Origin: Adiantum capillus-veneris
Lineage: Eukaryota > Streptophyta > Polypodiopsida > Polypodiales > Pteridaceae
Length of the DNA stretch: 64,000 nucleotides
Assembly (NCBI GenBank): GCA_014529385.2
Contig: CM043959.1
Span: forward strand, 6,106,466 to 6,170,465
Reading direction: 5' to 3'
Positions within the stretch are counted from its first letter, which is position 1. The number at the start of each line of letters is the position of its first letter. The position numbers were made by a program, and so were the translations under genes. The notes below the pieces were generated by a model. The model was given only the letters and a program-made list of their open reading frames with translations. It was not told the origin of the DNA and did not search any database. Shown in pieces: positions 33,301 through 44,190 of this stretch.

Positions 33301-34655
33301 CATAAGGCTCGACTTGTTGCAAAGGGTTATGCACAACAAAAAGGCATAGATTATGAAGAGACTTTTGCTCCCACTTGTCGTATGACTACTGTGCGTTTTC
33401 TATGTGCATTGGCAGCTCATTTTGGTTGGGATGTACATCAATCAGACATTGTTACTGCTTTCTTGAATGGTGACATATTTGAGGAAGTTTATGTAACGCA
33501 GCCTCGCGGTTTTGTCATAAAAGGACAAGAGGACAAAGTGTGCAAATGTAAGAAGGCTTTGTATGGGTTGAAGCAATCTCCTCGTGCTTGGTATGAGAAA
33601 GCTGACACTCATTTGGTTAAACGAGGCTTTCGTAACAGTCCAACAGAAAGCACATTGTATGTAAAGCGTGAGGATGATGTATTTCTCATTGTGGTTCTTT
33701 ATGTTGATGATTTGCTGATCACTGGACCAAATGAGAGACATATTGCTGAATTTAAGGCTGATTTGAATGCTACTTTCAAGATGAAAGATTTGGGGCTGTT
33801 GCATCATTACTTGGGTATACAGTTTAAGCAGTGTGATGGTGGTATTGCCTTGTGTCAGAAAAGTTACATAGAGACATTGCTATGTAAGTTTGGACTTGAG
33901 GATTGCAAACCTATTGCCACTCCCATGGAAACAGGTTTGAAGTTGAGTCTACATGATGCTGGCGATCCTGCTGATGTCACTCTTTACCAAACTGCTGTTG
34001 GCTGCCTCATTTATGTATGCAACACGAGGCCAGATATTCAGTTTGCAGTCTCGCAGGTCAGCAGATTTATGCATAGCCCAGGGTCTAAGCATTGGCAGGC
34101 TGTCAAGAGGATTTCCGCTACCTTAGTGGCACTTTACATCTTGGCTTGTTTTATCCCAAGGGGGGATCATTGCCACCAGACTTACATGCTTTTTCGGACT
34201 CAGATTGGGCTGGTTGTTTTGACACGCGAGTGTCCACAAGTGGTTTTTGTTTCATGCTTGGCAGTTCATGTATATCATGGTTGAGCAAGAAGCAACCTAC
34301 TGTGGCCACTTCGAGTTGTGAGGCTGAGTACAGGGCAGTCTTCACAGCTACGGTTGAGTGTGTATGGCTCAGACGCCTTATGGCTGACTTGGGTGTTGGA
34401 CAGGACACTGCCAACACTATCTACACTGACAGTCAGAGCGCATTGGCAGTTGCGAGGAACCCAGTTTTTCATGCTCGCACAAAGCACATTGAGGTGCATT
34501 ACCACTATGTCAGGGAGAGGCTCTCAGCAGGAGAGATCAGCTTGGCTTATGTGCCAACACAGGACAACCTTGCAGATCTTTTCACAAAGGCATTGTCTCG
34601 TGAGAAGCTTGAAGCTTTCCGCAAAGCTTTGGGCTTACTCCCCTTTGTGGACTGA
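30370..34655 (+). pseudogene. copia gag-pol polyprotein, one frameshift
   Basis: Start ATG 30370 sits in CACC-like context (ACCATGGCTG); an upstream in-frame ATG at 30310 is in the leader. Domains by residue from 30370: gag (1-280), CCHC knuckle CHYCKANDHLIKSC (about 284-297), protease WYFDSGATKH (about 367-376), integrase zinc-binding HARFGHLNF and CEGCILGK (about 507-550), integrase D-D-E in TFIDDYSRH, LRSDRGGEY and NGVAERKNRS (about 590-672), RT ending at YVDDLLITG (about 1111), then RNase H. A one-base deletion near 34111-34114 shifts the frame. The RNase H (FSDSDWAG, CEAEYRA, YTDSQSA) continues in the other frame to a stop at 34656. All catalytic residues are present. Gag packages RNA; the enzymes copy and integrate it. 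Confidence 0.95.
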
Positions 34656-34719
34656 TCCTGTCCTCAGGGCATGGCACTTCCCTTTACTCATGTGCCAGCT
34701 CTCGTTCACCGCATCACTC

Positions 34720-34730
34720 CAGGGGGGATT
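34720..34730 (+). other. copia polypurine tract
   Basis: AGGGGGGATT directly before the 3' LTR; primer for plus-strand synthesis. Confidence 0.85.
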
Positions 34731-35137
34731 TGTTACCATATACATGTGGTAGTGATGTGTGTGAACACACTAGGACCGCCGGGGCATTTTTTCCCTCTTT
34801 AGGAGGTTTTTTCCCCCGTGCATTATATATACGCCCATCACTCTAGGGCTATCTATCTTTCCATTGCACACTAAGGAATACACTCTCTATTGTGTGCCTT
34901 GAGCTTCCTTCGTTACCATATACATGTGGTAGTGATGTGTGTGAACACACTAGGACCGCCGGGGCATTTTTTCCCTCTTTAGGAGGTTTTTTCCCCCGTG
35001 CATTATATATACGCCCATCACTCTAGGGCTATCTATCTTTCCATTGCACACTAAGGAATACACTCTCTATTGTGTGCCTTGAGCTTCCTTCGTCTTCTCC
35101 AAGCTGTGTGTGTTTCTCTGCAACCCTAATTCCAACA
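34731..35137 (+). repeat. copia 3' LTR with internal 182-bp duplication
   Basis: 34731-34912 matches the first 182 bp of the LTR. At CCTTCG it jumps back to TTACCATA and repeats, giving a complete LTR minus its first TG at 34913-35137. The region is therefore about 407 bp against 227 bp at the 5' end. Confidence 0.9.
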
Positions 35138-35571
35138 CTTCGTGTCTAGAAGCTGATTGATTCGGGTCTCGACAACATCATGGAGTTCTTCTTTGGTGAA
35201 CATCCTTGGAGTAGGAGTTTTCTTGATTGCCGAATTGATTGGTGTCTCAATGGCTTTCTGCCACTGAGTATGCACTTCATCCATCGCGTGCTGGGTCAAG
35301 AATTTTGCATACTGAGGATCCTTGGCAAACTGAAGCATTTGCTTTGCGCACTCGTCAACCTGCTGTTGATGTTGCATTTCCACGAGTTCGTACTGCTAGG
35401 GCCTAGGTGGCCCGTACTCATTCTTTGCTAATCCGCTTGAATTTCTTGTACTGCCTCTCGCTTCAGGGGTGGTAGATAGAGTCGTTTGATTCTTTTCGGA
35501 ATCCATAGGTGCCGCGAGAAGAAAGATCGGATTTCCCGATAGAAGAGAAATCAGCCGTGCTCTGATACCAG
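35138..35571 (-). pseudogene. element C gag N-terminus, leader and primer site
   Basis: Gag starts at the ATG complementary to 35503-35505 (MDSEKNQTTLS) and runs down to 35143, where copia interrupts it. It reads QQQVDECAKQMLQFAKDP and HTQWQKAIETPINSAIKK, with one in-frame stop near 35395. Between 35506 and 35571 are the leader and, next to the LTR, TGGTATCAGAGCA on the minus strand, the Met-tRNA primer site. Confidence 0.8.
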
Positions 35572-35717
35572 TGTAACAAATTTGGACACCCCAAGTCTAA
35601 AATCTGTCGCGACATGAGAGAGATTTACTTAACACACTTCACAATTTAATTGATTCGACACGGCCCGACGTAGTTCCATGCCAAGAGAGATTGGCCTCAA
35701 AGACTGGCGCCCCTTTC
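35572..35717 (-). repeat. element C 5' LTR, left piece
   Basis: First 146 bp of the C LTR as read on the plus strand (TGTAACAAATTTGG...). It is cut after GCGCCCCTTTC by element D and continues at 63431. Confidence 0.85.
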
Positions 35718-36250
35718 TGTAATAAACTTGGACACCCCAAGTCAAGATTCTACCGCGACACAACAGAGATTCACTTCAAAACAATTCCCAAAATTGATGT
35801 GACCCGGCGTAGTTCCGTGCCTAGAGGTATTGGCCCCAAAGATTGGCGCCCCTTTCGGTATTCCTTTTTATATTAATCTTTGAGCAAAGTGCGGGTGCTC
35901 GCTCTCAGACTTTGTGTCCAGATGCTCTGCCGAGTGAGTTCATTATAAACGTTACAAGGAATGCTAAAAGAAGAGCCCCAAAAGCTTCAAACTTCAAAGC
36001 AAAGTTCCTAAAAGCAATTGACTTCCAAAAGCTGCTAAAAACAGCCATCGCAATTTACGGAAAATCCGTACAACTGCCTTGTCAGCATGTCAGTGCGAGT
36101 TGTGGCCGTCCGTACAATTGCCACGTCATCAGCCAGTGAGCGCAATATCCGGGCAGTTCGTACAATACCACGTTAGCCTGTCGGTGCAATTTCCGGGAGC
36201 CAGCCACGTCAGCAGGGTTTCGGACATTGCTACGTCATCAGTTTGTGACA
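35718..36250 (-). repeat. element D 3' LTR (533 bp)
   Basis: TGTAATAAACTTGG...GTTTGTGACA on the plus strand, followed at 36251 by the polypurine tract (minus CTTTCAAGAGGGGGGTA). Confidence 0.9.
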
Positions 36251-36860
36251 TACCCCCCTCTTGAAAGAATTGTAATCGCCCTTGATTCCACCTGCAAAAC
36301 AGCCAGAGGCCATAACTGTCTTAGTAGACACTGACTGTTAGTACCGACGCACTAGGCACAACACATCTAGCACATGTACCAATCGACAATTACATCACTG
36401 GACATCACAAGACATCACTTGACATCACAGGACATCACATGACAAATCACATTCAAATTCATTCCAAATCTCAGACCATGATTAATCGGCAACGTATTTA
36501 GTAATTGCATCTAGATCGAGTTGGGACCTCACAGATGCCCGATTAACTAATCTATATTGCAATCATGTCTATAGAGATTCATGAGACCGAAATGCTGCAG
36601 TCATTTCGTCTTTCAGTTCCTGCACTCAAACAAGTCAAGTACAAATCAATCAATATCATTTTCATTTTCGGGAATTCCAGTTCATAAAGTCATACAGTAG
36701 AATATTGTCAACCCAACAGTATCCTTGAAAGCCAAAGGGACATCAGTGACTCTATATCAAAAATCGGGGCGATCTGTTGACAAAGGAGCGGAGTGACTTC
36801 CCTCTTGTGCATGCCCGCTGCACTAGATTCACCCATGCTGAGTCGGGGTTCTATCGGAGT
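36251..36860 (-). other. element D polypurine tract and 3' non-coding region
   Basis: Polypurine tract at 36251-36267, then about 590 bp of non-coding DNA with a GGACATCACA-type tandem at 36390-36442. No open frame of interest. Confidence 0.75.
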
Positions 36861-36863
36861 AGA

Positions 36864-37856
36864 CTATGCTAAACCGAATGCTTCAAGGTAAAGTTCCACA
36901 ATTTGAGGAGTGTCTGCTAGGTCTTCCTCCTCCATCCACTTCGCATCCAATGCGGGATAGTTCTTGAATTTAACCAAGAACCGCCTAATCACTTTACCTT
37001 TAATCTGTCTATCTTTATGTGCCAATATCTGTTCTGGTATGAGTATTTCCTCGCTTTCCTCTACTTTCGGTTGCTCATTTGGCTCCCCATCATTGGGCAC
37101 ATCGCTTTTAAAAGGCTTCAAGAGACTCACATGAAAAGCATTGTGAATTCTCCAAGTATCGAGCAGCTTCAGTCTAAAGGAGACGTCATTTATCTTTTCT
37201 TTTATCTGGAAAGGTCCATAGTATCTCATGTTAAGCTTTGGAAAAAGCCGCTCCTTTCCCTTTTTCTTTCTCAGGCGTGCCTTCTCAAAACGTTAATTTC
37301 AAATCGCGACGGTGTCGATCTGCTGCCTTCTTGTGTCTTTCTTGAGATTTCGCTAAAGCCTCCCGAACCTTGGCAAAAGCAGTGTCAAGTCCCTCGTGTA
37401 GTGGTCGGCTTAAAAAATCTTATCTTTCATGCTTAGGAAGTGTGGAATCTTTGTAGCACCTTCAATAATCTCAAATGGCGCCTTCCCCGTCGAAGAGTGG
37501 ATCGTGTTATTGTAGGCAAATTCCACCAAGGGCAAAAACTTTTCCCATTGAGTCTTTTGATAAAAAATGTAAGACTTCAATAAATCCAGTACGACTGAGT
37601 TTGCAATCTCAGATTGCCGATCTCTCTGCGGGTGGAAAGATGACGAGAACTGCAACCGTGTGCCAATGTTCTCCCAAATAGCCTTCCAAAAAAAAACTCC
37701 TGAATCGGGGATCTCTGTCAGAGACTATTGTCTCAGGCATGCCATGTAATCTAAATATCTGGGCAATGAACAGTCTCGCTAAATGATCCGGCTTGATTGT
37801 TTTCTTCACTAGAATGAAATGAGCTTGCTTGCTAAATCTGTCAATAACAGTCCATA
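36864..37856 (-). pseudogene. element D integrase C-terminal half with chromodomain
   Basis: Read down from the E insertion at 37857. The core resumes at WTVIDRFSKQAHF (first catalytic Asp), then MPETIVSDRDPRF near 37735-37695 (second Asp), SFHPQRDRQSEIAN near 37650-37605 (Glu), and FAYNNTIHSSTGKAPFEI. The tail has RYYGPFQIKEKI and, at about 37010-36885, a chromodomain (KVIRRFLVKFKNYP, then LDAKWMEEEDLADTP). Chromodomains of this type bind histone marks and steer integration into heterochromatin. Frame changes occur near 37410 and 37620. All three catalytic positions are still readable. Confidence 0.85.
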
Positions 37857-38401
37857 TGTAACAAACTTGGACACTCGAAGTCAAGATTCTACTGTGGCAC
37901 AACAGAGATTCACTTCAAAAAAGTTCACAGTTCACAATTGATTCAACACGGCTCGGCGGAGTTCCGTGGCTAGAGATATTGGCCCCAAAGACTGGCGCCC
38001 CTTTCGGTATTTCTTTTTGTATTAATCTATGTTCAAAGTACAAGAGAGTGGGAGTTTCTCACTCTCAGACTTTGCGTCTAGATGCTCTGAGTTGTGAGGG
38101 CCGTGCCCACTAATTTATAGATTACAAGGGATGCCCAAAAGCAGAGCCCCAAAAGCATTCTCTTTAAAAACTCTTTTAAAATAAAGCAATTGAACCAAAA
38201 GCTTCAAAAGCTGCCAAATTCAGCCCATGCAAATTCAGCCTTCTTTTCCGTACGCACTGCCACGTCAGCAGCTCAACGCAAAAAGCGCGGCAAATCACGG
38301 AAGTCCGTACGGTGTGCCATGTCAGCATGTTCAACGTGAATTCCGAAAATCTGCCACATGTCACTGTCACGTTTCCTCGGGCTAGCCAACCGGGGGGTGT
38401 G
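37857..38401 (-). repeat. element E 3' LTR, truncated
   Basis: Starts TGTAACAAACTTGG (plus-strand reading) and matches the split 5' LTR up to the GGGGTGTGTG block. The last 55 bp or so, which should end TTTGTGACA, are replaced by a piece of LTR in the opposite orientation. Confidence 0.8.
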
Positions 38402-38579
38402 TGTCACAAGTTGGTGACGTGGCATGGCTCTAGACATGGGCCAACAGAGCACCCACACACCCCCCGGCTGGTAGGCCCGTGGAAACGCGACAGTCACATG
38501 TGGCATATTTTCGGAATTCACGCTGAACATGCTGACGTGGCACACCGTACGGACTTCCGTGATTTGCCGCGCTTTTTGC
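38278..38579. repeat. inverted repeat: two 126-bp arms, 50-bp loop
   Basis: Left arm 38278-38403 and right arm 38454-38579 are reverse complements with about ten mismatches counted by eye (about 92% identity). The loop is 38404-38453. The left arm belongs to the E 3' LTR; the right arm with the loop (from TGTCACAAG at 38402) is the first part of an LTR in the opposite orientation. RNA across it could fold into a long hairpin. Confidence 0.9.
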
Positions 38580-39148
38580 CTTTTTTGTCTTCTTCGCTCG
38601 AATCAGAAGAGTTAGAAGAACTGACAAAAGAAGAAGAAGAAGAAGAACTGGGTAGTCCTTCAAATCGTACACAATTCTTTTGCTTTCTTACCGATGCAAA
38701 AGTAGATTGACAACCCAAATAACCCGGGAAGTCAGTTCCTTTCTTATGCTTTTTGTGGTGCTTTTTGGCTTTAATTGTTTGCGTCCAAAAGCCGGCTGAT
38801 CTGTGTCTAAACCACCTCATCTAATTCTTGCTCTGTAAACATCCTCGGAGAAAGAGGTTTCTTGAGTGCCGGTTTGATGGGTGGCTCTGTGGCCTTCTGC
38901 CATTGGGTGTGCACTTCTTCGAAGAATTGCCGAGTCAAAAATTTTGCAAATATTGGATCCTTCGCAATGTTAATCATCATCTTTGTTGCATCGTCAACCA
39001 ATTGTCGATGTTCCATCTCTTCAATCTCAGCCTGAGTAGGCCGAGGTGGGCCGTACTCTTCCTCTGATTGCTCATGAGAATCTTCTTCGTGATCTCCTCC
39101 CACATTCGCAGATGCAGAAAAAGTCGATTGCTTTTTGTTGGAATCCAT
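38580..39148 (-). pseudogene. element E gag, N-terminal part
   Basis: ATG complementary to 39146-39148 (MDSNKKQSTFSASANVGGDH), similar in layout to H gag (58940). Reads EEYGPPRPTQAEIEEMEHRQ, then DDATKMMINIAKDPIFAKFL and a basic and Ser-rich segment near 38660-38600. It ends where the inverted LTR piece joins, before the capsid domain. Frame changes near 38810. Confidence 0.8.
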
Positions 39149-39212
39149 AAGTGCCGCGAGAAAAGGATCGAATTTCCCGGTAGAAGAGAAATCTGCCGCG
39201 CTTTGATACCAC
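39149..39212 (-). other. element E leader and primer-binding site
   Basis: On the minus strand the LTR end TGTTACA is followed by GTGGTATCAAAGC, a variant of the Met-tRNA primer site. Confidence 0.75.
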
Positions 39213-39644
39213 TGTAACAAACTTGGACACTCGAAGTCAAGATTCTACCGTGACACAGCAGAGATTCACTTCAAATCAGTTCATAGTTCACAATTGATTC
39301 AACACGGCTTGGCGGAGTTCAGTGCCTAGAGATATTGGCCCCAAAGACTGGCGCCTCTTTCGGTATTTCTTTTTGTATTAATCTGTGTTCAAAGTACAAG
39401 AGAGTGGGAGGTTCTCACTCTCAGACTCTGCGTCCAGATGCTCTAAGTTGTGAGGGCCTTGCCCACTAATTTATAGATTACAAGGGATGCCCAAAAGCAG
39501 AGCCCCAAAAGCACTCTCTTTTATAAAAACTCTTTTAAAATAAAGCAACTGAACCAAAAGCTGCCAAATTCAGCCCACACAAATTCAGCCTTCTTTTCCG
39601 TTTGCACTGCTACGTCGCCAGCTCAGTGCAAAAAGCGTTGCAAA
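39213..39644 (-). repeat. element E 5' LTR, left piece
   Basis: 432 bp from TGTAACAAACTTGG to the X insertion point after GTTGCAAA. It continues at 50842-51006. Confidence 0.85.
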
Positions 39645-40073
39645 TGTCACGATTGTGACTATGCTGCAGTATTACATCTACTCCTAGTTGCAGATACGCG
39701 AAGTGCCATGCCAAGGAGGACCCCTGCGCTTGGATGGTCACACCCCTTCGCCCAAGAGACGTGCCTCTTCGCCAAAAGCCACACTCCTTCGACGACTGGT
39801 CACACCCTTCGTTCTACGGGTGCGACTCTTCGCCCAATGGTTGCAGCTCTTCGCCGAAAGGATGTGTCTTTATGTCTAAAGTCATGTCTCTTCACCAAGA
39901 GACGTGTCTTTTCATTATGTCTCTTTCTCCCCTATATAAGGAGCCCTTGTATCACACTTTCAATCAATCAAACACAGAGTCTTCTGAGTCTTTCTTTGAG
40001 TTCAGTTCAGTTTCTTAAGTTTTAATCCTGAGTTTAAGTACTTAGCAAAGGACTATTACCTAGAATCCTCACA
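39645..40073 (+). repeat. element X 5' LTR (429 bp)
   Basis: TGTCACGATTGTGAC...CCTCACA. TATA box in CCTATATAAGGAGCCC near 39933-39948. Repeated short blocks of the form CTCTTCGCC and AGACGTGTCT lie upstream of it. Confidence 0.9.
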
Positions 40074-40086
40074 GTGGTATTAGAGA
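40074..40086 (+). other. element X primer-binding site
   Basis: GTGGTATTAGAG, one mismatch from the Met-tRNA primer site GTGGTATCAGAG. Confidence 0.75.
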
Positions 40087-41141
40087 AAATTTTTTCCCCG
40101 GGATTCTACGGTTGTGAGTCTCTCACCCTTGACGCTACACTCTACCCCTCTCCCGGTGTTGTATGGAATCCGAAGAATGGTGGCCTACGCACACATCTCG
40201 ACATGAGGTAACTTAATTTACTTCTGTTCTCATATAATACATACTACAACACACCAAAGACAGCAACATGGCCGTATGTACCCGTACCGGTCATGCTCGT
40301 GGTGATGCATGGGTTAATGCGAAAGCGTGTGCCCTTTCAAGCACCAATGTGTACCACTTCAGTTGAGTGCCCCTTCGTGTGAGCACCCTTTGGCGAAATT
40401 ATAGAAAAGCTGGCTGAATTGCACCCCTTCGTTGGAGACTCCTCGTGTTGCATCCTTTGCCAAGCATCACACCTCTCCCTTTCTCGCACCTTTTCCCAAG
40501 GTGATGTGCCCCTTTGCGGCACCCTTCCCCACACAACCCGAAGGGTTGAATTATGAAAACGCTAGCCTGAACTTTGCAAACGCTGGGCTGACTTCTGCAG
40601 GCGCTGGCTGCAATTTCTGAATCTCTGGGCTGAAAAAACACCCCTTCGCTGGCTGCCTTTACACCTTTTCGCTGGCTGCCCTTTCCCTTTTGCTAGCTAC
40701 CCCTTGTGACCTTTCACTGGCATGCCTCTTCGATGCCCTTTATTATACATAAAACCTGAGCAGCGTGCAACGTCTAAAACCAGCAGTGCCAGCCTTTTAA
40801 GCAGCGCAAGCCTTTTGCGTAAACTCCAGTAGCGTAATACTTAAAAAAAACTCAGCCCAAAGGTTTTCATTTAAATTGGCCAGCCAGCCCCAATTTTTTA
40901 AAGCCCATGTGGACACACCTTTTAAGTGACCACCTCTAAACTTACCCAATGTGAACTCAGCCCCAAAAGAAAAAAATTAAACCTCTAATGTGAAAGCAAG
41001 TTAATTCTCCCGATTCAACTTATGTACAAAAAAAAAAGTGAGGAACAGCCATCGATCCCATTTTTCGAATGTTGCTCCTCCAGCCTCTCCTCCCAGCGAG
41101 GGCTTTGTGTGCGCTTTGCGTGCGCGGGACATTTTTTTCTC
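40087..41141 (+). other. element X leader
   Basis: About 1 kb of untranslated leader. CTTCGCTGGCTGCCTTT-type phrases recur at 40645-40735, and CCCCTTCG recurs at 40370, 40425 and 40643. No gene supported. Confidence 0.6.
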
Positions 41142-42021
41142 ATGGCCGACAAAGTCTTCGATATGCCTCTACCGCATCTCTCGTACATAGACGAGATTCC
41201 GGCCATTGTTCTCTCGGAAAATTCCCCGGCACCCGACGTGATTGTCATTCCAGATATTCCTGGAAACAAAACCAGAACCTCTCTCGAAACCGGAACCTCT
41301 CTCAGAACAAGTACCCGCACTTGTTCGTGCATTGGCACCTGCAGCAGAGAGCCCTCTTTCAGAACCGGTTCCATAACACCCATTACTTGCTCCAGAGGCC
41401 AACCTCATATAGCACAAATACAGGTTGTATGTGACACATCGTCACGCCACAGGTCAATTATTCCCTTGAAGCAATCGGCATGGCCTAATCACAAGATGGC
41501 AAGAACTCTATTCCACCTAAGGACCCGATAGCAGTTCTTAAAGAGCAGATGACAGCACTTTCCATGAGCCTCGCATCACTTCACACTTGCTTGGAGTAGA
41601 TGCAGACACAAACTTCTTCACGGAGTCATACTACTACTTCTCCGCCATCTTCTTTTGAACCTTTAGTGGTCGACCAGGAAAAACCACTCAAACCAAAGGC
41701 TTCGAAACTCAAATTTCATCACCCAAAGCATGGTTTCTCAGAGACAACCACACACAAAGTGCCGTCATGCGAGCAGCAAAAGCCTCAGCATGAATATTCT
41801 TGGAAATGCTATAGTTCTAAGCAACCAACTTCTTATCGGAATCATCAGCAACAAAAGCAACAATATGAAGCTTCCAAAGGATCATCAACATTATCAAGAT
41901 GGGCTGGCTTAGTGGCACATATATCCGACCCTAGTCAAGTACTCGGACGTGAATGTTGCGACGCTGGACAAGTTCCCCCTCGTGAGCCATGCCCTACATT
42001 TAAGTTTTTCTTATCTGATGG
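41142..42021 (+). pseudogene. element X ORF, first part (unknown, gag-position)
   Basis: ATG 41142 (MADKVFDMPLPHLSYIDEIP). The frame runs to 41531, then, after a frame change near 41510, a second open part (LKEQMTALSMSLASL near 41537-41580, a stop at about 41598, then 41600-42021). It is rich in Ser, Thr, Gln and His (QQKPQHEYSWKCYSSKQP), with no zinc knuckle seen. Its position after the primer site is that of gag, but no capsid motif is recognisable. Element Y interrupts it at CPTFKFFLSDG. The same frame continues at 49620 once Y and one copy of the duplication are discounted. Function unknown. Confidence 0.55.
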
Positions 42022-43521
42022 TGAAACCGGCCTGTACAATCCAAAAAGGGCGGTAGACTTTACTTCAAACCTTGATTTAGCTTTCACCCATTATTAGTCG
42101 TCTATTTTACGTGTACTTTCAAGACACAACAAAGGGGAGAGGGATACAGGCTGCTAGATTGCACCTGTATGAGTAGACGAACACCAGATTGGCCCCTAAC
42201 TTAGGCGCCCCTGTCGGTATTTCTTTATTGTTCAAAAGAGGGAATAAACGCTGTGGTTCCCTACAAGCTGCCCCGCACAAACTCGGCTGAATTTCCACTG
42301 TTCCAGCCCGATTTCGGCAGCATAACTGTACTAGAACCCTTCACGATCAGTATTCCCACGCATTAAATGACTTTCCCGACGCATACGGGCACTTTGCAAA
42401 ACCTGGCGAGAATCTGCAGCACGCTGAATTCTCTGTTTTCAGCCCTGAAAATGCGCCAGATCGCCTGTACAGCGGTCCCCTTGCGTCCCCGAACCTCCTG
42501 GGGGTATTAGGGTCCGTTTAGGGCCAAAACCCTAAACCTGCAAAAATACACAGCAGGCTGTAATTTACTGTTTCGGGCTCCATTTCGCGTGCCGGTCGCA
42601 TCCGTAGCAAGTCCTCGAGCTCCCGCACCTGTAGGGCTACTTGCCCTTTGAATCGGACGAGATTTCTGGCGTGAAACCTCTCCGAATTCACCTGTACCTG
42701 CGGGGGGATTAGCCGCTAGCTAATCCAGTACCTGTGCAAGAGGCTCTTGCCTCGGCAATCGCGCATGAACCCACACAACTATACATTGGTCAAATGAAGA
42801 GCCCACTAGAGGGGCATAACATACTGCCAAAGGGGAGAGAGAGGGCAGTGCGTAGCGTGCAGGGCATCACTCCTGGCACCGCACTGTGCATAAGAGGGAA
42901 AGCAAGCACTCCATAGCTCTTAACCTGTGACAAAAGCTGCAAATGAGCCTCTCCCAGCTTAAAATTCAGCGCCAACTCTCTCTTGCATTAGAAACTGCTC
43001 TCTCTTGCATTAGAAACTGCACCAGAATGTGCCACTTGGCACATTTATAAGCATTTTCCCGTTTCGGGATTGCCGTCTAAAAATATCCCAACCGGTTGCC
43101 CAGTTGACTTCACGGCAGAGTAAGAAAATGTTCCCTTTGTCATTCCGGAGGTAATGACGTCAACACATTTTCAGGTCCCAAAATAGCAGTTCCCTAAATT
43201 TTAGGAGATGCTGCCATTGTATCTTTCTAGGTCATCCGACCCTCTTTGTACACTGTGGCCACACCCATAATTGAAATGTAGCCTCTGTAGCAAAGGATTC
43301 CACTTTGGCTAGTCAATGACCCCACTTTGGCTAACCATAGTCTTTGTCCAACCTTAGTGCTCTCTTGCCCTCAGGCCTGGACTCCCTCTGGACAGTTCCA
43401 CACTAGCTATGCAATGCAGGGTAGTTAGATTTCCCGAGGGGTGTTTCCAAAAAGTGTGAGTAAATAGATAATAAGAAAGAAATCAACAAAAAGGATAGAT
43501 AGTAGTCACACGCTGGTGACA
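42022..43521 (-). repeat. element Y 3' LTR (1500 bp)
   Basis: TGAAACCGGCC...GCTGGTGACA on the plus strand. It carries a form of the shared LTR core (TTGGCCCCTAACTTAGGCGC at 42192) and ACCCTAAACC near 42526. The polypurine tract follows at 43522. Confidence 0.95.
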
Positions 43522-43770
43522 TACCCCCCTCTTGAAATCTCAAACGTCCTCGTTTGCATCTATGTCGTACATGCTTACTGTCAACAGTGATGTATTCAAC
43601 ACCTGTCGACACATATACGACACATACATGCTCATTGTCAACCCTGGTGTATTCAACACCTTGTTGACTCATGTATTGCCTGCGTGTGAACCCTGTCCCA
43701 ATGACATAGTGGTAGCTTCGCACTGTGCCATTGCTTTGAGTCACTAACTTTCCAATGACAAAATGGTAGC
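43522..43770 (-). other. element Y polypurine tract and 3' non-coding region
   Basis: On the minus strand GATTTCAAGAGGGGGGTA precedes TGTCACC of the LTR. TATTCAACACC blocks with CATGCTTACTGTCAAC and CATGCTCATTGTCAAC form a short imperfect duplication at 43566-43660. Confidence 0.75.
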
Positions 43771-44190
43771 TGTCACAAGGCGGGCACCACGTGCCAATAG
43801 AAAAGAACAGATTGAACAGACTTTTAGCACTTCAATAACAACTGAACTGAGAGAGAAAGAGAGATGACACGCGACACGGAGTGGCGGAATTCCACCCCAG
43901 AGAGTATTGGCCCCAAACCTTGGCGCCCCTTTCGGTATTTCTTTATTTTACTGCTGATTCACAAAGTACAATAGCCGGGGAGCACCTGCTCTGCAATCTG
44001 CACGCTAAAGGCCCACAGCCTAAAAGCATCAAATATGAAAAGCTGACTCCAAAAAATCACTTTCCTAAAATTTCGGGATTTCCCTAAAAATCCGCCGCGA
44101 ATTCCGGGACGTTCGTACAGGTGCCACATCATCATATTTTGATGTGCAAAGTCTTTTGAGTGTGTTTTGCTTTATTTTTAATGCCTTTAT
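43771..44190 (-). repeat. LTR-like fragment in the place of element Y integrase
   Basis: Begins TGTCACAAGGCGGG and contains the core GGCCCCAAACCTTGGCGCCC, then CGGTATTTCTTT, CAAAGTACAA and AAAAGC-rich sequence, in the order seen in the other Ty3 LTRs here, but diverged. It ends about where the RNase H-integrase frame breaks off (44187). No terminal duplication was found. Confidence 0.65.

Larger units (their letters stand above)
29781..35137 (+). mobile_element. Ty1/copia element, near intact, inserted in element C gag
   Basis: 5.36 kb plus-strand copia element flanked by perfect 5-bp duplications CTTCG (29776-29780 and 35138-35142). LTR 29781-30007, primer-binding site, one long gag-pol frame with a single frameshift, polypurine tract, and a 3' LTR region 34731-35137 lengthened by an internal duplication. 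Copia is defined by integrase lying before RT. The shared LTR parts look identical by eye, so the insertion is recent compared with its surroundings. Confidence 0.95.

Noticed and set aside
35718-36250. A tandem pair of C LTRs starting at 35572 and 35718
   Set aside because: The CTTTC duplication and the continuation at 63431 show that the second is element D's 3' LTR inserted into the first.
36390-36442. CRISPR or origin-like iterons (GGACATCACA)
   Set aside because: Direct tandem without spacers, found at the same place in three related retroelements.
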